Under the pieces are notes generated by a model, which saw only the letters and a list, made by a program, of their open reading frames with translations, was not told where the DNA came from and ran no database searches. From Acetobacter ghanensis (lineage in GTDB: Bacteria; Pseudomonadota; Alphaproteobacteria; Acetobacterales; Acetobacteraceae): DNA of 64,000 bases. Of this stretch, positions 9,951 to 21,029 are shown in pieces. The stretch is taken from NCBI RefSeq assembly GCF_001499675.1, contig NZ_LN609302.1:182953-246952 (forward strand), written 5' to 3'. Made by a program: the position numbers and the translations under genes. Numbering within the stretch: the stretch's first letter is position 1; each line of letters starts with the position of its first letter.

Positions 9951-11405
9951 ATGATTGAAAATTTTGAATTCGGGCGCCTCGTCGTTATCGGCGATCTGCT
10001 TCTGGACCAGTATGTATTCGGCTCGGTGGAGCGCATTTCTCCCGAGGCTCCCGTGCCCGTGCTGCGCAAGGCCCGCCAGAGCGCCGTGCCCGGCGGTGCA
10101 GCCAATGTGGCGGTCAACGCGGCGGCCCTCGGCTGCTCCGTCAGCCTCATCGGCGTTGTGGGGCCGGATGATAACGCACAGACTCTGCGCCACGCACTGG
10201 GCAAGTGGCCCGGCATTACCATACAAGGGCTGGTAACGGAGCCGGACTGGGCGACCATCTCCAAACTGCGTGTGGTCAGTGGTCACCAGCAGATTGTCCG
10301 TATTGATGATGAAACCATCATCAATTTTTCCACCGCTACCCAAGACAGCCTGATCGCGCAGACCGTTGCCGCACTAGACAACGCGGATGTGCTGATCTGC
10401 TCGGATTACGCAAAGGGCGTTCTGTCCGACCATGTGCTTCAGGCGGTTATCCAGCACGCACGGGCCAAAAACATACCCGTTATCGTGGACCCCAAGCGCA
10501 AGAATTTTTCGGCCTATCGCGGCGCTACCCTCATTACCCCCAACCGGGCGGAAATGGCGGTGGCAACCGGCCTGCCCCTGCGCAGCAATGCCGATATTGA
10601 AAAAGCCGCCCGCGTGGTTTCCGACCAGTTTGGCGGGGATGTACTGGTCACCCGGTCCGAAGAGGGCATGACCCTGTGGCAGCGTAACGGCCATGTCCGG
10701 CATCAGGTCGCACGCAAATCCGAGGTGTACGATGTCTCCGGTGCGGGGGATGCGGTGGTGGCTACCATTGGGAGCGTGCTCTCCGCCGGGCAGGATCTGG
10801 ATACGGCCATTGTCATTGCCACGGTTGCGGCCTCCATTGCCGTTAGCAAGCTGGGCACTGCGGCCGTCACCCGGGCGGAACTCAGTGCTGAACTCAAGGA
10901 AGACAGCCCCGATACGGGCCTCATCGCCTCGTGGTCACAGGCCTGTGCCATCATGCGCAAATGGCACCAGCATGGGGCGAGTGTTGTGTTCACCAATGGC
11001 TGTTTTGACCTGCTGCACCCCGGCCACGTCTCCCTTCTTCATGCCGCGGCACAAAAGGGGGATAAACTGGTTGTGGCCATTAACAGCGATGCCTCGGTCA
11101 GGCGGCTTAAAGGCCCAACCCGCCCCGTGCAGGACGAAACCGCACGAGCCACCGTTATCCGCGCATTGCGGGATGTGGATATGGTGGTGATTTTTGATGA
11201 AGACACACCACTGGAACTCATTACCGCCCTCAAACCCGACGTGCTGGTTAAAGGTGCGGACTATACGGAGGATACCGTAGTCGGGGCGGACGTGGTTAAG
11301 GCCGCTGGGGGACGAGTGGAACTGGTCACACTGGTGGAGGGCTGCTCCACCAGCAATCTGGTCCGCAAAATGAATACCCCCCGCTCAGATACTACCAATG
11401 CCTGA
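9951..11405 (+). CDS. hldE: Bifunctional heptose-7-phosphate kinase / heptose-1-phosphate adenylyltransferase
   Basis: Two-domain enzyme of ADP-heptose synthesis for LPS core. Residues about 1-320 form a PfkB-type kinase (VVIGDLLLDQY, PGGAANVAVNAAALG, and DVSGAGDAVVA with the catalytic Asp). Residues about 345-484 form a nucleotidyltransferase with FTNGCFDLLHPGHVSLL, the HxGH motif. 484 residues against 477 in E. coli. Overlaps the next gene by eight bases. Together with hldD, only the GmhA and GmhB steps of the pathway are missing from this window. Confidence 0.95.
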   Translation: MIENFEFGRLVVIGDLLLDQYVFGSVERISPEAPVPVLRKARQSAVPGGAANVAVNAAALGCSVSLIGVVGPDDNAQTLRHALGKWPGITIQGLVTEPDWATISKLRVVSGHQQIVRIDDETIINFSTATQDSLIAQTVAALDNADVLICSDYAKGVLSDHVLQAVIQHARAKNIPVIVDPKRKNFSAYRGATLITPNRAEMAVATGLPLRSNADIEKAARVVSDQFGGDVLVTRSEEGMTLWQRNGHVRHQVARKSEVYDVSGAGDAVVATIGSVLSAGQDLDTAIVIATVAASIAVSKLGTAAVTRAELSAELKEDSPDTGLIASWSQACAIMRKWHQHGASVVFTNGCFDLLHPGHVSLLHAAAQKGDKLVVAINSDASVRRLKGPTRPVQDETARATVIRALRDVDMVVIFDEDTPLELITALKPDVLVKGADYTEDTVVGADVVKAAGGRVELVTLVEGCSTSNLVRKMNTPRSDTTNA

Positions 11406-12558
11406 CCCCGCGCCCCAAGGCCCGGCCACATGCTGGGCAGGCTGGATGGTGGGCGAGGCTCTGCCGCTCTGGAGCAGTGCTGGCTACAACCAGCCCCGCC
11501 GCCTGTACCATGAGCGACTGACGTTTGACGCCACCCCCATACCCCTGCCGCACCTACGCCTGATGGTGCAGGCACGCCAGATTGCCACGTTCTGCCAAGC
11601 CGAATTGGATGGTGTTTTTAACGCAGGCAGCACCGCTCTGGACTGCCTGCACGAAGTTCAGGCGCGGTACTGGCGGGCGGATGGGCAACCCGGTTGGGTT
11701 TTTGCGCTGGGGCCAGATGGCCAACCATCCAGTAGCGTGCGGGACCTGTATGCCCATGCGTTTATTCTGTTCGCCCACGCGTGGGCCTACCGCCTGAGCG
11801 CAGACCCCGCACTACTCAAGATCGTACACAAAACTATCGCAGACGTGGACGCTATTTTTCACGCCCCCTGCGGCGGTTTTTGGGATGCCATGCCCCGGCC
11901 AGACGGTCTGCGCCGGCAAAACCCGCATATGCATCTGCTGGAAGCGTATCTGGCCCTTTTTGAAGCCACGACCGACCAGTTCTATCTGGACCGCGCCCAA
12001 GGTCTTGTTGCTCTGGCACTCAACCGGTTTATCAGCCCGCGCAGTGGTCTGTTGCTGGAATTTTTTGGCCCCGACTGGGCCCCCTGCAAGGATTTTGGGC
12101 AAAACCCGGTGGAGCCGGGCCATCTGTTTGAATGGTCATGGCTGCTCACCAGCTACACCACCCTCAACCCCACGGACCCGCTGGCCACACACATCCAGAC
12201 AGTGGCCGAGCGGCTTTTTCAGGCCGGATGGCAGCACGGTGTCACGCAGAATACTGTGCGTGATGGCATAATGGATGATGGCACCCTCAGCCACACCAGC
12301 ATCCGCATATGGCCCCAGACCGAACTGGCCCGCCTGCTGGCCTGCCGCCAGACAAACGGGGCAGGCAACGCAGCCGAGACAGACCTTCTGGCACACCTGA
12401 CGCGGACCTTTTTTACCACATTTGCGCCCAAGCACCTACGTGGCGGCTGGATTGACCGCTTTGACGCCCTTGGCAAACCGGCCGTGGACCATATGCCCGC
12501 CAGTTCGCTGTACCACATTTATGGTGCGACCCGCGCACAGCCTGCCGCCACCCCGTAG
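11398..12558 (+). CDS. AGE-family epimerase/isomerase
   Basis: A 386-residue protein of the N-acylglucosamine 2-epimerase / mannose isomerase superfamily. Recognisable blocks include HAFILFAHAWAYRL, GGFWDAMPRPDGLRRQNPHMHLLEAYLALFEAT, LLEFFGPDWAP, and VEPGHLFEWSWLL with the conserved catalytic His region of the alpha6/alpha6 barrel. ATG at 11398 overlaps the hldE stop, so it is co-translated with the heptose genes. That suggests a role in sugar-phosphate supply (for example a mannose- or glucose-phosphate isomerase) for LPS, but the substrate cannot be read from sequence. Confidence 0.8.
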   Translation: MPDPAPQGPATCWAGWMVGEALPLWSSAGYNQPRRLYHERLTFDATPIPLPHLRLMVQARQIATFCQAELDGVFNAGSTALDCLHEVQARYWRADGQPGWVFALGPDGQPSSSVRDLYAHAFILFAHAWAYRLSADPALLKIVHKTIADVDAIFHAPCGGFWDAMPRPDGLRRQNPHMHLLEAYLALFEATTDQFYLDRAQGLVALALNRFISPRSGLLLEFFGPDWAPCKDFGQNPVEPGHLFEWSWLLTSYTTLNPTDPLATHIQTVAERLFQAGWQHGVTQNTVRDGIMDDGTLSHTSIRIWPQTELARLLACRQTNGAGNAAETDLLAHLTRTFFTTFAPKHLRGGWIDRFDALGKPAVDHMPASSLYHIYGATRAQPAATP

Positions 12559-12583
12559 GGCCTCCCGCCTTACGGCCGCGCCA

Positions 12584-13839
12584 TCAGGGCCGGTAACGGG
12601 ACAGGCTCAGGTCCTCATACGCAATGTCCGGCTTGCGGTTGGACATAATATCCGCCAGCACACGGGCCGAACCACAGGCCATGGTCCAACCGAGGGTGCC
12701 GTGCCCCGTATTGGTGTACAGGTTATCCAGCCCAGTGCGACCAATAATGGGTGTGCCGTCCGGTGTCATGGGGCGCAAACCGGTCCAGAACTGGGCCGCA
12801 GGCACATTGCAGCAGTCGGGGAACAGGTCTGTTACCGAGTGTTCCAGCGTCTCCCGCCGAGGCGCGCGCAGGCGTGTGCTAAACCCGGCCAGTTCCGCCG
12901 TACCCCCCACACGAACACGGTCCCCCAGCCGGGTAATACCAATTTTAAAGGTCTCGTCCATAATGGTGGAAACCGGCGCGCGGGAGGCATCGGTTATGTC
13001 CGCCGTAAGGGAATACCCTTTGACCGGGTAAATAGGGAGATCCAGCCCCAAAGGCCTGACCAGAGCGGGAGAAAAACTCCCCAGCGAGAGCACATAGCTC
13101 TCCGCCGTCAGTACCCCGCGTGATGTTTCCACCCCTGTTACACGCCCGCTTTCCGTCAGAATTTTGCGAATGCTGGTGTTATACAAAAAGGTAACACCCG
13201 CCGCCTGCGCCATATCCGCCAGAGTTTGGGAGAACTTGAAGGCATCTCCCGTCTCATCCCCCGGCAGGCGCAGACCACCCACAATTTTGTGAGAAGACGC
13301 GGCCAGACCGGGTTCGGCCTGCACGCACTGCGCGGCACTGAGTTCCTCATACGGCACATTGTACTGCCTGAGCACGGCAATATCCTGCGCAACCGCATCC
13401 ATCTGCTTTTGGGTCCGGAACACCTGCAAGGTGCCCTGCTGCCGGTCATCATAGGTAATGCCGGTCTGGCGGCGCAGGTCGCACATAACGTCCCGGCTAT
13501 ATTCCGCCAGCCGCACCATACGGCCTTTGTTGCGGTCGTAGGCCGGGGTGTTGCAGTTCTCCAGCATCTGCACCAGCCACTTCCACAGATGCGGGTCGGG
13601 CATGGGCCAGAACACAAAGGGCCTATACTTCATCAACAGCCACTTCATGGCTTTAAACGGCACCCCCGCCCCGCCCATGGCGCCGAATATCCGGGCGAAA
13701 CCTGTCCCGCATTGGCAAAGCTGGTCTCCAACCCTGCGCCGGGCTGGCGGTCCACCACCGTAACCTCGTGCCCCGCCTGCGCCAGATACCAGGCGGTTGT
13801 TACACCCACAACACCACTGCCCAGAACAAGAACTTTCAT
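12584..13839 (-). CDS. dadA: D-amino acid dehydrogenase small subunit, apparent frameshift
   Basis: FAD-dependent membrane-associated dehydrogenase oxidising D-alanine to pyruvate. The first 55 residues ([23 protein letters not shown], then [32 protein letters not shown]) lie in one frame. The rest ([22 protein letters not shown] onward, to the C-terminal [26 protein letters not shown]) is in another. The break falls in a G-rich stretch around 13660-13680, and adding one G gives a continuous protein of 418 residues, normal for DadA. The 28-bp gap to the alanine racemase gene upstream indicates an operon. One-base homopolymer error or a genuine mutation are both possible. Confidence 0.86.
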
Positions 13840-13867
13840 GATCTTACTCTTCCCTGCTGTCCTGCCC

Positions 13868-15010
13868 TCAGGCAGCGCGTGTATAATTGCGATGATAACG
13901 ATGCCCGAGCGATGTCAGGACCTCGTAGCCAATCGTGCCTTCGGCGGCGGCCACATGGTCAACGCCGTATGTCTCGTTCAGAAGTTCCACCATGCCATCG
14001 GCCTCAAGCTGCCCTTCGGGAATGGTGGAAATATCCACGGTCATGGAATCCATGGAAATCCGGCCCAGTATGGGCAGCCGGTGCCCACGGAACCACGCAC
14101 ATCCCTTGGCGCGGGCACGAACAAATCCATCCGCATAACCCACGGCAATGGTTGCCACGCGGCATGGACCATCGGCCCGCCATGTCAGCCCGTAGCCTAC
14201 CCGGTCCCCCCGGCTTAATGTGCGGGTCTGCAACACATGGGCTTTTAGCCCCACAACAGCCCGCAAGGGGTTGGGTTCGTGCGGATGCGGGGCCACGCCA
14301 TACAGCGCAGCACCCGGACGCACGAGGTTAAAGTGATAATCAGGCCCCAAAAACACACCGGAGGAGGCCGCAAGGCTAAGCGGCGCGCGCACGGGTAACA
14401 GGGCTGCATACTCTTTAAGGCGTGCAGCCTGTTCCGCATTAGCGGGGTTTGTGCGTTCATCCGCGCAGGCCAAATGACTCATGACCAGTTCTACCGTCAG
14501 GCCATCCAGCAGGTCCGGTTGCTCTGCCAGATGCTGCACATCCTGCGCGGAAAGCCCAAAGCGGGACATGCCCGTATCCAGTTGCAGCACAACACCCGGC
14601 GCACGCTGCTGTTTGCGCGCCACGGCACGGACCCACGCAATCTGCTCCAGACTGTTCAGCACCGGCCGCAACCCGTGTGCCAGACAAGCTTCCACCGCAT
14701 CGGGCCGGGGGCCGTGCAGGACGGTAATGCCCGCCTGCGCGCCAACGTGCTGGCGTAGGGCCAGCCCCTCATCCACATGTGCCACAAAAAACTGTGTTGC
14801 CCCGGCCTGTTCCAGCACAGGGGCCAGCTGCGCCACCCCTAGCCCATAGGCATCCGCCTTGACCACAGCCGCACACACCGCATGAGGCACCCGCTCCCTG
14901 AGCAGACGATAATTCTGGGCGATCGCTTCCAGATTAACGGTTAGCACCGCCCCGGCACGTTGTGCGGGCCAGCCTGCATGAACGGGAGAGGAAGCTTGGG
15001 TCACGGGCAT
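13868..15010 (-). CDS. alr: Alanine racemase (PLP)
   Basis: Interconverts L- and D-alanine. [11 protein letters not shown] holds the PLP-linked lysine (Lys51). [22 protein letters not shown] and GYGLTW (catalytic Tyr region) follow, and [16 protein letters not shown] is the conserved C-terminal domain motif. 380 residues, normal. Immediately upstream of dadA in the same operon, which argues for the catabolic (DadX) role in alanine use, although no second racemase can be excluded outside the window. A divergent Lrp/AsnC regulator lies 130 bases away. Confidence 0.93.
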   Translation of the reverse strand: MPVTQASSPVHAGWPAQRAGAVLTVNLEAIAQNYRLLRERVPHAVCAAVVKADAYGLGVAQLAPVLEQAGATQFFVAHVDEGLALRQHVGAQAGITVLHGPRPDAVEACLAHGLRPVLNSLEQIAWVRAVARKQQRAPGVVLQLDTGMSRFGLSAQDVQHLAEQPDLLDGLTVELVMSHLACADERTNPANAEQAARLKEYAALLPVRAPLSLAASSGVFLGPDYHFNLVRPGAALYGVAPHPHEPNPLRAVVGLKAHVLQTRTLSRGDRVGYGLTWRADGPCRVATIAVGYADGFVRARAKGCAWFRGHRLPILGRISMDSMTVDISTIPEGQLEADGMVELLNETYGVDHVAAAEGTIGYEVLTSLGHRYHRNYTRAA

Positions 15011-15140
15011 ATCCGTTCTGTTACGATATCAGAATTTTACCGCACTCTTTATGGCATATCCTGCCATTGTGGTGCATGATTAGTGCGTGTTCGCTTTATT
15101 TCTGCACAATATTGCAGCAAAAACCAGCAAAAGACAGATT

Positions 15141-15602
15141 ATGCAAGATCGCCTGAACGAGGCCATTCTCCGCCACCTGCGCCACGATGGCCGCCTAAGC
15201 AACGCTGAACTGGCCGAGCGCATAGGGCTGTCCCCTTCCGCGTGCCTACGGCGCGTTAAAATGCTGGAAAAAGAAGGCATTATACGCGGTTATCAGGCCA
15301 TTATAGCCCGCCGCAACGCGCCCCCCGTTGCCACGATTATTGTGCAGATCACGCTGGAACGGCAGACAGAAGAATGCCTGCGCCGCTTTGAAAGCCGCAT
15401 CCGCGAATGCCCGGATGTGAAGGAATGTTACCTGATGACCGGCGATGCCGATTACCTGCTACGGGTAGAGGCGCGGGATATGCAGGATTACGAACGCATC
15501 CATAAGGAAGAACTGTCCCGTATGCCCGGCGTTGTGCGGATTCAGAGCAACTTTGCCATCCGCCCCGTGGTCCAGCAGGAAAAAGGGCAAACCAGCGCAT
15601 AA
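15141..15602 (+). CDS. Lrp/AsnC family transcriptional regulator
   Basis: MQDRLNEAILRHLRHDGRLSNAELAERIGLSPSACLRRVKML gives the N-terminal AsnC-type helix-turn-helix. The C-terminal RAM domain (CPDVKECYLMTGDADYLLRVEARDM) binds amino-acid effectors. 153 residues from ATG 15141, preferred over upstream in-frame starts because the family N-terminus begins there. Divergent from alr-dadA, the classic arrangement in which Lrp responds to alanine/leucine and controls the dad operon. Regulation is inferred from this layout. Confidence 0.9.
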   Translation: MQDRLNEAILRHLRHDGRLSNAELAERIGLSPSACLRRVKMLEKEGIIRGYQAIIARRNAPPVATIIVQITLERQTEECLRRFESRIRECPDVKECYLMTGDADYLLRVEARDMQDYERIHKEELSRMPGVVRIQSNFAIRPVVQQEKGQTSA

Positions 15603-15634
15603 AAAACCCCGCCCAAGCGTGAGCCTGAGCGGGG
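15601..15634 (-). terminator. Intrinsic terminator of the rimP-rbfA operon
   Basis: On the minus strand a CCCCGC/GCGGGG stem (15634-15607) is followed by six T (15606-15601), 23 bases after the rbfA stop. On the plus strand the same hairpin lies directly behind the Lrp gene stop and may serve it too, with a weaker T tract. Confidence 0.8.
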
Positions 15635-15656
15635 TGAAAACTGTTTTTATAGGAGT

Positions 15657-16121
15657 TCAGTCTTCGTCAGACTGATGGTCGCCCTCATTGCCAAGATCAC
15701 GCTGGACCTCTGGCAACCGCAGAAGCGAATCCACATGCATGGCCGTATCCAGCGCCGTATCGGGCTGAAAATGCAGCTCTGGCACGGTGCGAATTGTCAG
15801 CTTATGGGCAAGCTGCGTCCGCAACCACGGAGCAACCCGTTTGAGTGCAGGCAGAAGAGAAGCTACATCGCTCCGCCCCAGCCGTGTAACAAACACGGTT
15901 GCATGTTTGAAGTCCGGCGCAAGCCGCACTTCCGTAACGGTAATGGAAACATCCGACAGTTCCGGGTCACGGAATGTAGTCCGGGCGAACAGTTCGGCCA
16001 GAACGCGCCGCACTTCCTCCCCTACCCGCAACTGACGCTGCGAAGGGCCAGATGAGGAAAGACCGGCGAGATAGTCCGCCGGTCCCCCTGTTTTACTGCC
16101 TGATCCGTGGCGACGACTCAT
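15657..16121 (-). CDS. rbfA: 30S ribosome-binding factor A
   Basis: Assists late 30S maturation. The KH-like core is recognisable ([47 protein letters not shown], and [21 protein letters not shown]). 154 residues, with a basic N-terminal and an acidic C-terminal extension as in other alphaproteobacteria. ATGA overlap with infB; last gene before the operon terminator. Confidence 0.92.
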   Translation of the reverse strand: MSRRHGSGSKTGGPADYLAGLSSSGPSQRQLRVGEEVRRVLAELFARTTFRDPELSDVSITVTEVRLAPDFKHATVFVTRLGRSDVASLLPALKRVAPWLRTQLAHKLTIRTVPELHFQPDTALDTAMHVDSLLRLPEVQRDLGNEGDHQSDED

Positions 16122-18790
16122 GCTGGAATTAACTCGCTTTCAAAGCATTCCACCACATCGCCTTCGCGCAGATCGTTGTAGCCTGCAAAGGAAAGACCAC
16201 ATTCGTAACCCTTGGTCACTTCCTTCTGGTCGTCCTTGAAGCGCTTGAGCTGGCTCAGATCACCTTCATGGATCACCACGCCATCACGCAGCAGACGCAC
16301 GCCACAGCCACGTTTGACAACGCCTTCGGTCACGAAGCAACCGGCAACCTTGCCCACCTTGCTGATTTCGAAAACCTTGCGGATTTCGGCATAGCCAAGG
16401 AACTTTTCGCGATGCTTGGGCGCCATCTTGCCACGTACGAGCTGCTCCACGTCGTCCGCCACCTGATAGATGATGGAGTAGTAGTGGATGTCCACGCCCT
16501 CACGCTGGGCCAGAAGCCGCGCCTGAGAGGTTGCACGCACATTAAAGGCAACGATAACCGCGTCGGACGCCTTGGCAAGCTGCACATCACTTTCCGTGAT
16601 CTGACCAACCGAGGCATTCAGCACACGGACGCCAACTTCTTCATTCGCCAGCTTAAGCACAGTGGTCTGGAGCGCTTCCGCCGAACCCTGCACGTCCGCC
16701 TTGATAAGGACAGACACTTCCTTCTGCACACCGGCCTGAATACGGGCCAGCATCTGATCCAGCGTGCCACGGGCAGCAGCCTGACCAGCAGCCTGATGCT
16801 CCTTCAGCTTACGCTGGCGGAACTCGGAAATTTCACGCGCACGGTTTTCGTTTTCCACGACCACAAACGGTGCACCAGCGGCAGGAACCCCGGACAGACC
16901 CAGAATTTCCACCGGCATGGACGGACCAGCCGCCTCAACCTGACGACCACGGTCATCCACCAGAGCACGCACACGGCCCCATTCGGCACCGGCTACGACG
17001 ATGTCACCCTTGCGGAGTGTACCCTTCTGCACCAGCACGGCCGCCACGGAACCGCGACCACGGTCCAGACGGCTTTCAATAACGGCACCTTCGGCAGCAC
17101 GATCCGGATTAGCCTGAAGTTCCAGAATTTCTGCCTGAAGCAGAATGCCTTCTTCCAGCTTATCCAGCCCGATGCGCTGGCGTGCGGACACTTCAATGTC
17201 CATCACGTCACCACCCATGGATTCCACAACAATCTCGTGCTGCAGCAGATCCTGCCGCACGCGGTCCGGCTTAGCACCCGGCTTATCGATCTTGTTGATG
17301 GCAATGATCATGGGCACGTTGGCCGCCTTGGCATGTTTAATGGCCTCAACGGTCTGCGGCATGACGCCGTCATCCGCTGCAACCACCAGCACGACCACAT
17401 CCGTAATGGATGCACCACGGGCACGCATGGCCGTAAAGGCCTCATGTCCAGGCGTATCCAGGAAGGTGATCTTGGCACCCGATTCCAGCGTAACCTGATA
17501 AGCGCCAATATGCTGGGTAATGCCACCGGCTTCACCCGCAGCCACGTCCGTGGTGCGCAGTGCATCCAGCAGGGAGGTTTTGCCGTGATCGACATGCCCC
17601 ATAATCGTCACCACAGGCGGACGTGGCTGCATATCTTCGGTCGTGTCTTCCACGCCTTCGATCCCCAGCTCCACATCTGCTTCGGAAACGCGGCGCACAC
17701 GATGGCCGAATTCTTCCACCACCAGTTCCGCCGTATCGGCATCAATGCTCTGGGTCACGGTTGCCATGACACCCATTTTCATGAGCGCCTTGATCACCTC
17801 ACCCTGACGGGCTGCCATACGGTTGGCCAGTTCCTGCACCGTAATCGTTTCGGGCAGGATCACGTCACGCACGACCTTGACCTGATCGGAACGCAGGCGT
17901 TCCAGTTCGGCCTGACGGCGTTCACGCTCACGCTGGCGACGCACGGAAGCGAGCGAACGGGTTTTGTCGTCATCCCCTTCAATCGCGGCCTGAACGTCAA
18001 TGCGGCCTGCACGGCGACCACCACCGACATCCCCTTTGCGACCACCACTGTTCTTGCGCGGCGGTGCTGCCTTGTTGCGGGACGGACCACGGCGCTGTTC
18101 TTCCTCGCCTTCCGTACCACGGCCACCACGCAGACGCAGGGTCTGGGCAGCGCTCGCATCCTTTTCCGCTGCAGGAGCGGACTGGGTGCGTGGCGGAGCC
18201 ACAGGCTTGAGCGGCTTGGCTGGCATAATGGCGCGTTCGGCCAACGGGCGCAGACGACCGGCAGGTGGCGCCAGTGTGACTTCACCGGGAATTGGCACAG
18301 CGGACACAACAGGTGTCTTGAGTTCGATCGGCTTGATCGAGTCAATGCGGGCCTTGCGGTCGGCATCAGCAGCGGCGGCCTCTTCGGCCTCGCGCTCTTC
18401 AGCCTGACGCTTGTCTTCCTCTTCCTTCCGGCGCGCTTCCTCAGCGGCGGAAAGAATACGAATCTTCTCGGCCTCGCGCCGTTCAGCTTCACGCCGTTCG
18501 GCTTCCAGCGCTTCTTTCTTCTGTTCCTGAAGCACGCGCTGGCGCATGGCCAGTTCGGCTGCGGTCAGGGTACGGCCGCCGCCTGCGCGGGAACCACCGG
18601 AGCGCCCACCAGCGCCACCCGGAGAGGGACCACGTTTTTTACGCACTTCTACCTGCACGACCTTGGAACGGCCATGACTGAAACTTTGCCGCACGGACCC
18701 GGCATCAACCGTCCGTCCGACCTCCGGACGCCCTGCCGGCCGAAGGGACAAACGCCCCTTACCCTGATCCTGATCCTTGCCTTCGCTCAT
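16118..18790 (-). CDS. infB: Translation initiation factor IF-2
   Basis: GTPase that brings fMet-tRNA to the 30S subunit. The 890-residue protein has a long charged N-terminal part (Arg/Glu-rich repeats such as [14 protein letters not shown] near residues 95-140, probably coiled coil), an IF2-N domain near residue 315, then the G domain with GHVDHGKT at about residues 397-404, DTPGHEAF (G3) and INKIDKPGA (G4), followed by domains II-IV. Overlaps ylxR and rbfA by four bases each. The unusually long frame on the opposite strand is a codon-bias artefact. Confidence 0.97.
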   Translation of the reverse strand: MSEGKDQDQGKGRLSLRPAGRPEVGRTVDAGSVRQSFSHGRSKVVQVEVRKKRGPSPGGAGGRSGGSRAGGGRTLTAAELAMRQRVLQEQKKEALEAERREAERREAEKIRILSAAEEARRKEEEDKRQAEEREAEEAAAADADRKARIDSIKPIELKTPVVSAVPIPGEVTLAPPAGRLRPLAERAIMPAKPLKPVAPPRTQSAPAAEKDASAAQTLRLRGGRGTEGEEEQRRGPSRNKAAPPRKNSGGRKGDVGGGRRAGRIDVQAAIEGDDDKTRSLASVRRQRERERRQAELERLRSDQVKVVRDVILPETITVQELANRMAARQGEVIKALMKMGVMATVTQSIDADTAELVVEEFGHRVRRVSEADVELGIEGVEDTTEDMQPRPPVVTIMGHVDHGKTSLLDALRTTDVAAGEAGGITQHIGAYQVTLESGAKITFLDTPGHEAFTAMRARGASITDVVVLVVAADDGVMPQTVEAIKHAKAANVPMIIAINKIDKPGAKPDRVRQDLLQHEIVVESMGGDVMDIEVSARQRIGLDKLEEGILLQAEILELQANPDRAAEGAVIESRLDRGRGSVAAVLVQKGTLRKGDIVVAGAEWGRVRALVDDRGRQVEAAGPSMPVEILGLSGVPAAGAPFVVVENENRAREISEFRQRKLKEHQAAGQAAARGTLDQMLARIQAGVQKEVSVLIKADVQGSAEALQTTVLKLANEEVGVRVLNASVGQITESDVQLAKASDAVIVAFNVRATSQARLLAQREGVDIHYYSIIYQVADDVEQLVRGKMAPKHREKFLGYAEIRKVFEISKVGKVAGCFVTEGVVKRGCGVRLLRDGVVIHEGDLSQLKRFKDDQKEVTKGYECGLSFAGYNDLREGDVVECFESELIPA

Positions 18791-19437
18791 TGACCCGCCT
18801 GTTCACACCCATCCGCCGGAAAGGTCCGGCAGACCCGGGGATCGCCAACGGCCACCCCCGCAAAACGTCTGTTTTCACAACAAAGACGCGTAGCCAGCCC
18901 GCCGGCCGCCAGCGCCACATTCACAACACGTTCGCGCCCAAAAACCTTAGCCAGTTCTTCAGACGACAACGCATCAACGACAGGAATATCCCGCCCGCCT
19001 GACATGAGGCGGCCCAGTTCTTCCCTGCTTCCGTCCGATGCGTGAACGATAACAGCAGCACGACGCTGCATAACCCATTCCCGCACCTTAACGAAGCCAC
19101 TAATGGCCTGACCGGCGCGTCGTGCCAGCCCAACCAATTCTATCATCCGCCGGTGCAGACCCACTTCTACCTGAGAGAGGAGGTCTTCCGGCACCTTGAC
19201 CTGCATCCGGGCGGCGCGTGCAAACACGCCGCGGCTACGAGCCTGTTCTATCACATCCCGGCGGGCACTCAACCATATTCCCCGTCCCGGCAGACGCGCG
19301 TCCAGATCAGGGACAATTATGGAAGAGGGTGAGACCACAAACCGCACCATCTGAGCTGGAGTACCTTCCTCCCGCGTGACTGCGCACCTGCGGAGGCTGC
19401 CCTTCTCTTCTGCTGCTGGCAAGAAATCACCACCCAC
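18787..19437 (-). CDS. YlxR/DUF448 RNA-binding protein with L7Ae-like C-terminal domain
   Basis: [24 protein letters not shown] is the YlxR domain signature (residues about 15-90), and residues about 100-195 ([27 protein letters not shown]) resemble the ribosomal L7Ae/L30e fold, a fusion common in alphaproteobacteria. It sits between nusA and infB as in most bacteria (15-bp gap to nusA, 4-base overlap with infB). Role in RNA binding is inferred from the family. Confidence 0.88.
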   Translation of the reverse strand: MGGDFLPAAEEKGSLRRCAVTREEGTPAQMVRFVVSPSSIIVPDLDARLPGRGIWLSARRDVIEQARSRGVFARAARMQVKVPEDLLSQVEVGLHRRMIELVGLARRAGQAISGFVKVREWVMQRRAAVIVHASDGSREELGRLMSGGRDIPVVDALSSEELAKVFGRERVVNVALAAGGLATRLCCENRRFAGVAVGDPRVCRTFPADGCEQAGQ

Positions 19438-19451
19438 CCTGTATCAAGGCC

Positions 19452-20999
19452 TCAGACGCCTGCCCCGCCTTCTGGCGTGGAGGAAGGGGCTTCGCCCGCT
19501 TCATCATCAAACCAGTGCGCACGCGCTGCCATGATAATCTCATTGGCGGCGTCTTCTTCTATGGCATCCGCCCCCAGAATTTCGACCAGCTCATCGCCAG
19601 CCAGATCACCGAGGTCGTCTAGGGTTTTTACACCCTTTTCACCCAGTGTCACAAGCATCTGGTTCGTGAACACACCCATATTTGCAATATCGTCAGTAAC
19701 ACCAAGCTCTTTACGGCGTTCGTCCAGCTTTTCTTCCTGACGGACCAAGTGGCCTTCAGCACGCTGGACCAGTTCCTGCACGACCGATTCGTCAAACCCC
19801 TCAATGCCGATCAACTCATCGGGATCAGCAAAAGCCAGTTCCTCAATGCTATGGTAGCCTTCGGTCACCAGCAGGCCTGCAATCACGTCATCCACGTCCA
19901 GCGCTTCAACAAACTGGCCGCTGCGGCGACGGAACTCTTCCTGACGGCGTTCGGATTCTTCCGCTTCGGTCAGAATATCAATGTCCCAACGTGTCAGCTG
20001 GCTTGCAAGGCGGACGTTCTGCCCGCGCCGACCAATGGCCAGAGAGAGCTGGTCATCTGGCACCACAACTTCAACACGCCCGGCTTCCTCGTCCATCACC
20101 ACCTTGCTGACTTCAGCCGGAGCCAGCGCGTTCACCACAAAAGTGGCGGCCTGCGGGCTCCATGGGATGATGTCGATTTTTTCGCCCTGCAATTCGGCCA
20201 CAACAGCCTGCACGCGGGAGCCACGCATACCAACGCAAGCCCCAACCGGGTCGATGGACGCATCGCGCGAGATCACGGCCATTTTGGCGCGGGAACCGGG
20301 GTCACGCGCAACGGCCTTAATTTCGATAATGCCGTCGTAGATTTCCGGCACTTCCTGCGCAAACAGCTTGGCCAGAAAGGCCGGATGCGTGCGGGAAAGG
20401 AAAATCTGCGGGCCGCGGGGTTCGTCACGCACATCATAGATGTAGGCGCGCACGCGGTCAGAGTTACGGAACGTCTCACGCGGGATCAGCTCATCGCGGC
20501 GCAGGAGCGCCTCGGCAGAGCCAATTTCAACCAGCAGGTTGCCGTATTCGGTCCGCTTGACGGTGCCGTTAACGATCTCGCCCACACGGTCCTTGAATTC
20601 GTTGTACTGGCGCTTGCGCTCATATTCACGCACACGCTGCACAATAACCTGCTTGGCGGTCTGGGCCGCAATACGCCCGAAGTCGATCGGGGGCAGCGGG
20701 TCGATCAGAAATTCGCCCACCTGAATTTCAGGGCGGAACTTGCGGGCAATGGAGAGGGCAATCTGCGCATCTTCATTTTCCACCACGTCCACAACTTCCG
20801 TCCAGCGGGAGAGGCGTACCTCGCCCGAGCGGCGGTCGATTGTGGCGCGAATGTCCTTTTCGTGCCCGTATTTGGCGCGGCCAGCCTTCTGGATGGCCTG
20901 CTCCATGGCCTCCAGAACCTCTTCACGGTCAATGCCCTTTTCGCGCGAAACAGCGTCTGCCACCAGCAGCAGTTCAGGACGGGAAACGGAGGTATCCAT
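19452..20999 (-). CDS. nusA: Transcription termination/antitermination factor NusA
   Basis: RNA-polymerase-associated elongation factor. The N-terminal domain ([19 protein letters not shown]) is followed by an S1 domain ([21 protein letters not shown]), two KH domains ([28 protein letters not shown] and [22 protein letters not shown]) and two C-terminal helix-hairpin-helix repeats ([39 protein letters not shown]). 515 residues, normal for alphaproteobacteria. Second gene of the operon behind rimP. Confidence 0.96.
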   Translation of the reverse strand: MDTSVSRPELLLVADAVSREKGIDREEVLEAMEQAIQKAGRAKYGHEKDIRATIDRRSGEVRLSRWTEVVDVVENEDAQIALSIARKFRPEIQVGEFLIDPLPPIDFGRIAAQTAKQVIVQRVREYERKRQYNEFKDRVGEIVNGTVKRTEYGNLLVEIGSAEALLRRDELIPRETFRNSDRVRAYIYDVRDEPRGPQIFLSRTHPAFLAKLFAQEVPEIYDGIIEIKAVARDPGSRAKMAVISRDASIDPVGACVGMRGSRVQAVVAELQGEKIDIIPWSPQAATFVVNALAPAEVSKVVMDEEAGRVEVVVPDDQLSLAIGRRGQNVRLASQLTRWDIDILTEAEESERRQEEFRRRSGQFVEALDVDDVIAGLLVTEGYHSIEELAFADPDELIGIEGFDESVVQELVQRAEGHLVRQEEKLDERRKELGVTDDIANMGVFTNQMLVTLGEKGVKTLDDLGDLAGDELVEILGADAIEEDAANEIIMAARAHWFDDEAGEAPSSTPEGGAGV

Positions 21000-21029
21000 G
21001 CTCTCAGCTCTCCAAAACAGGCAGCTTTA

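Noticed and set aside
16268..18793. An 841-codon open frame on the plus strand opposite infB
   Set aside because: It mirrors the third-position bias of infB, has no domain signature (His/Thr/Leu-rich) and overlaps a certain gene completely.
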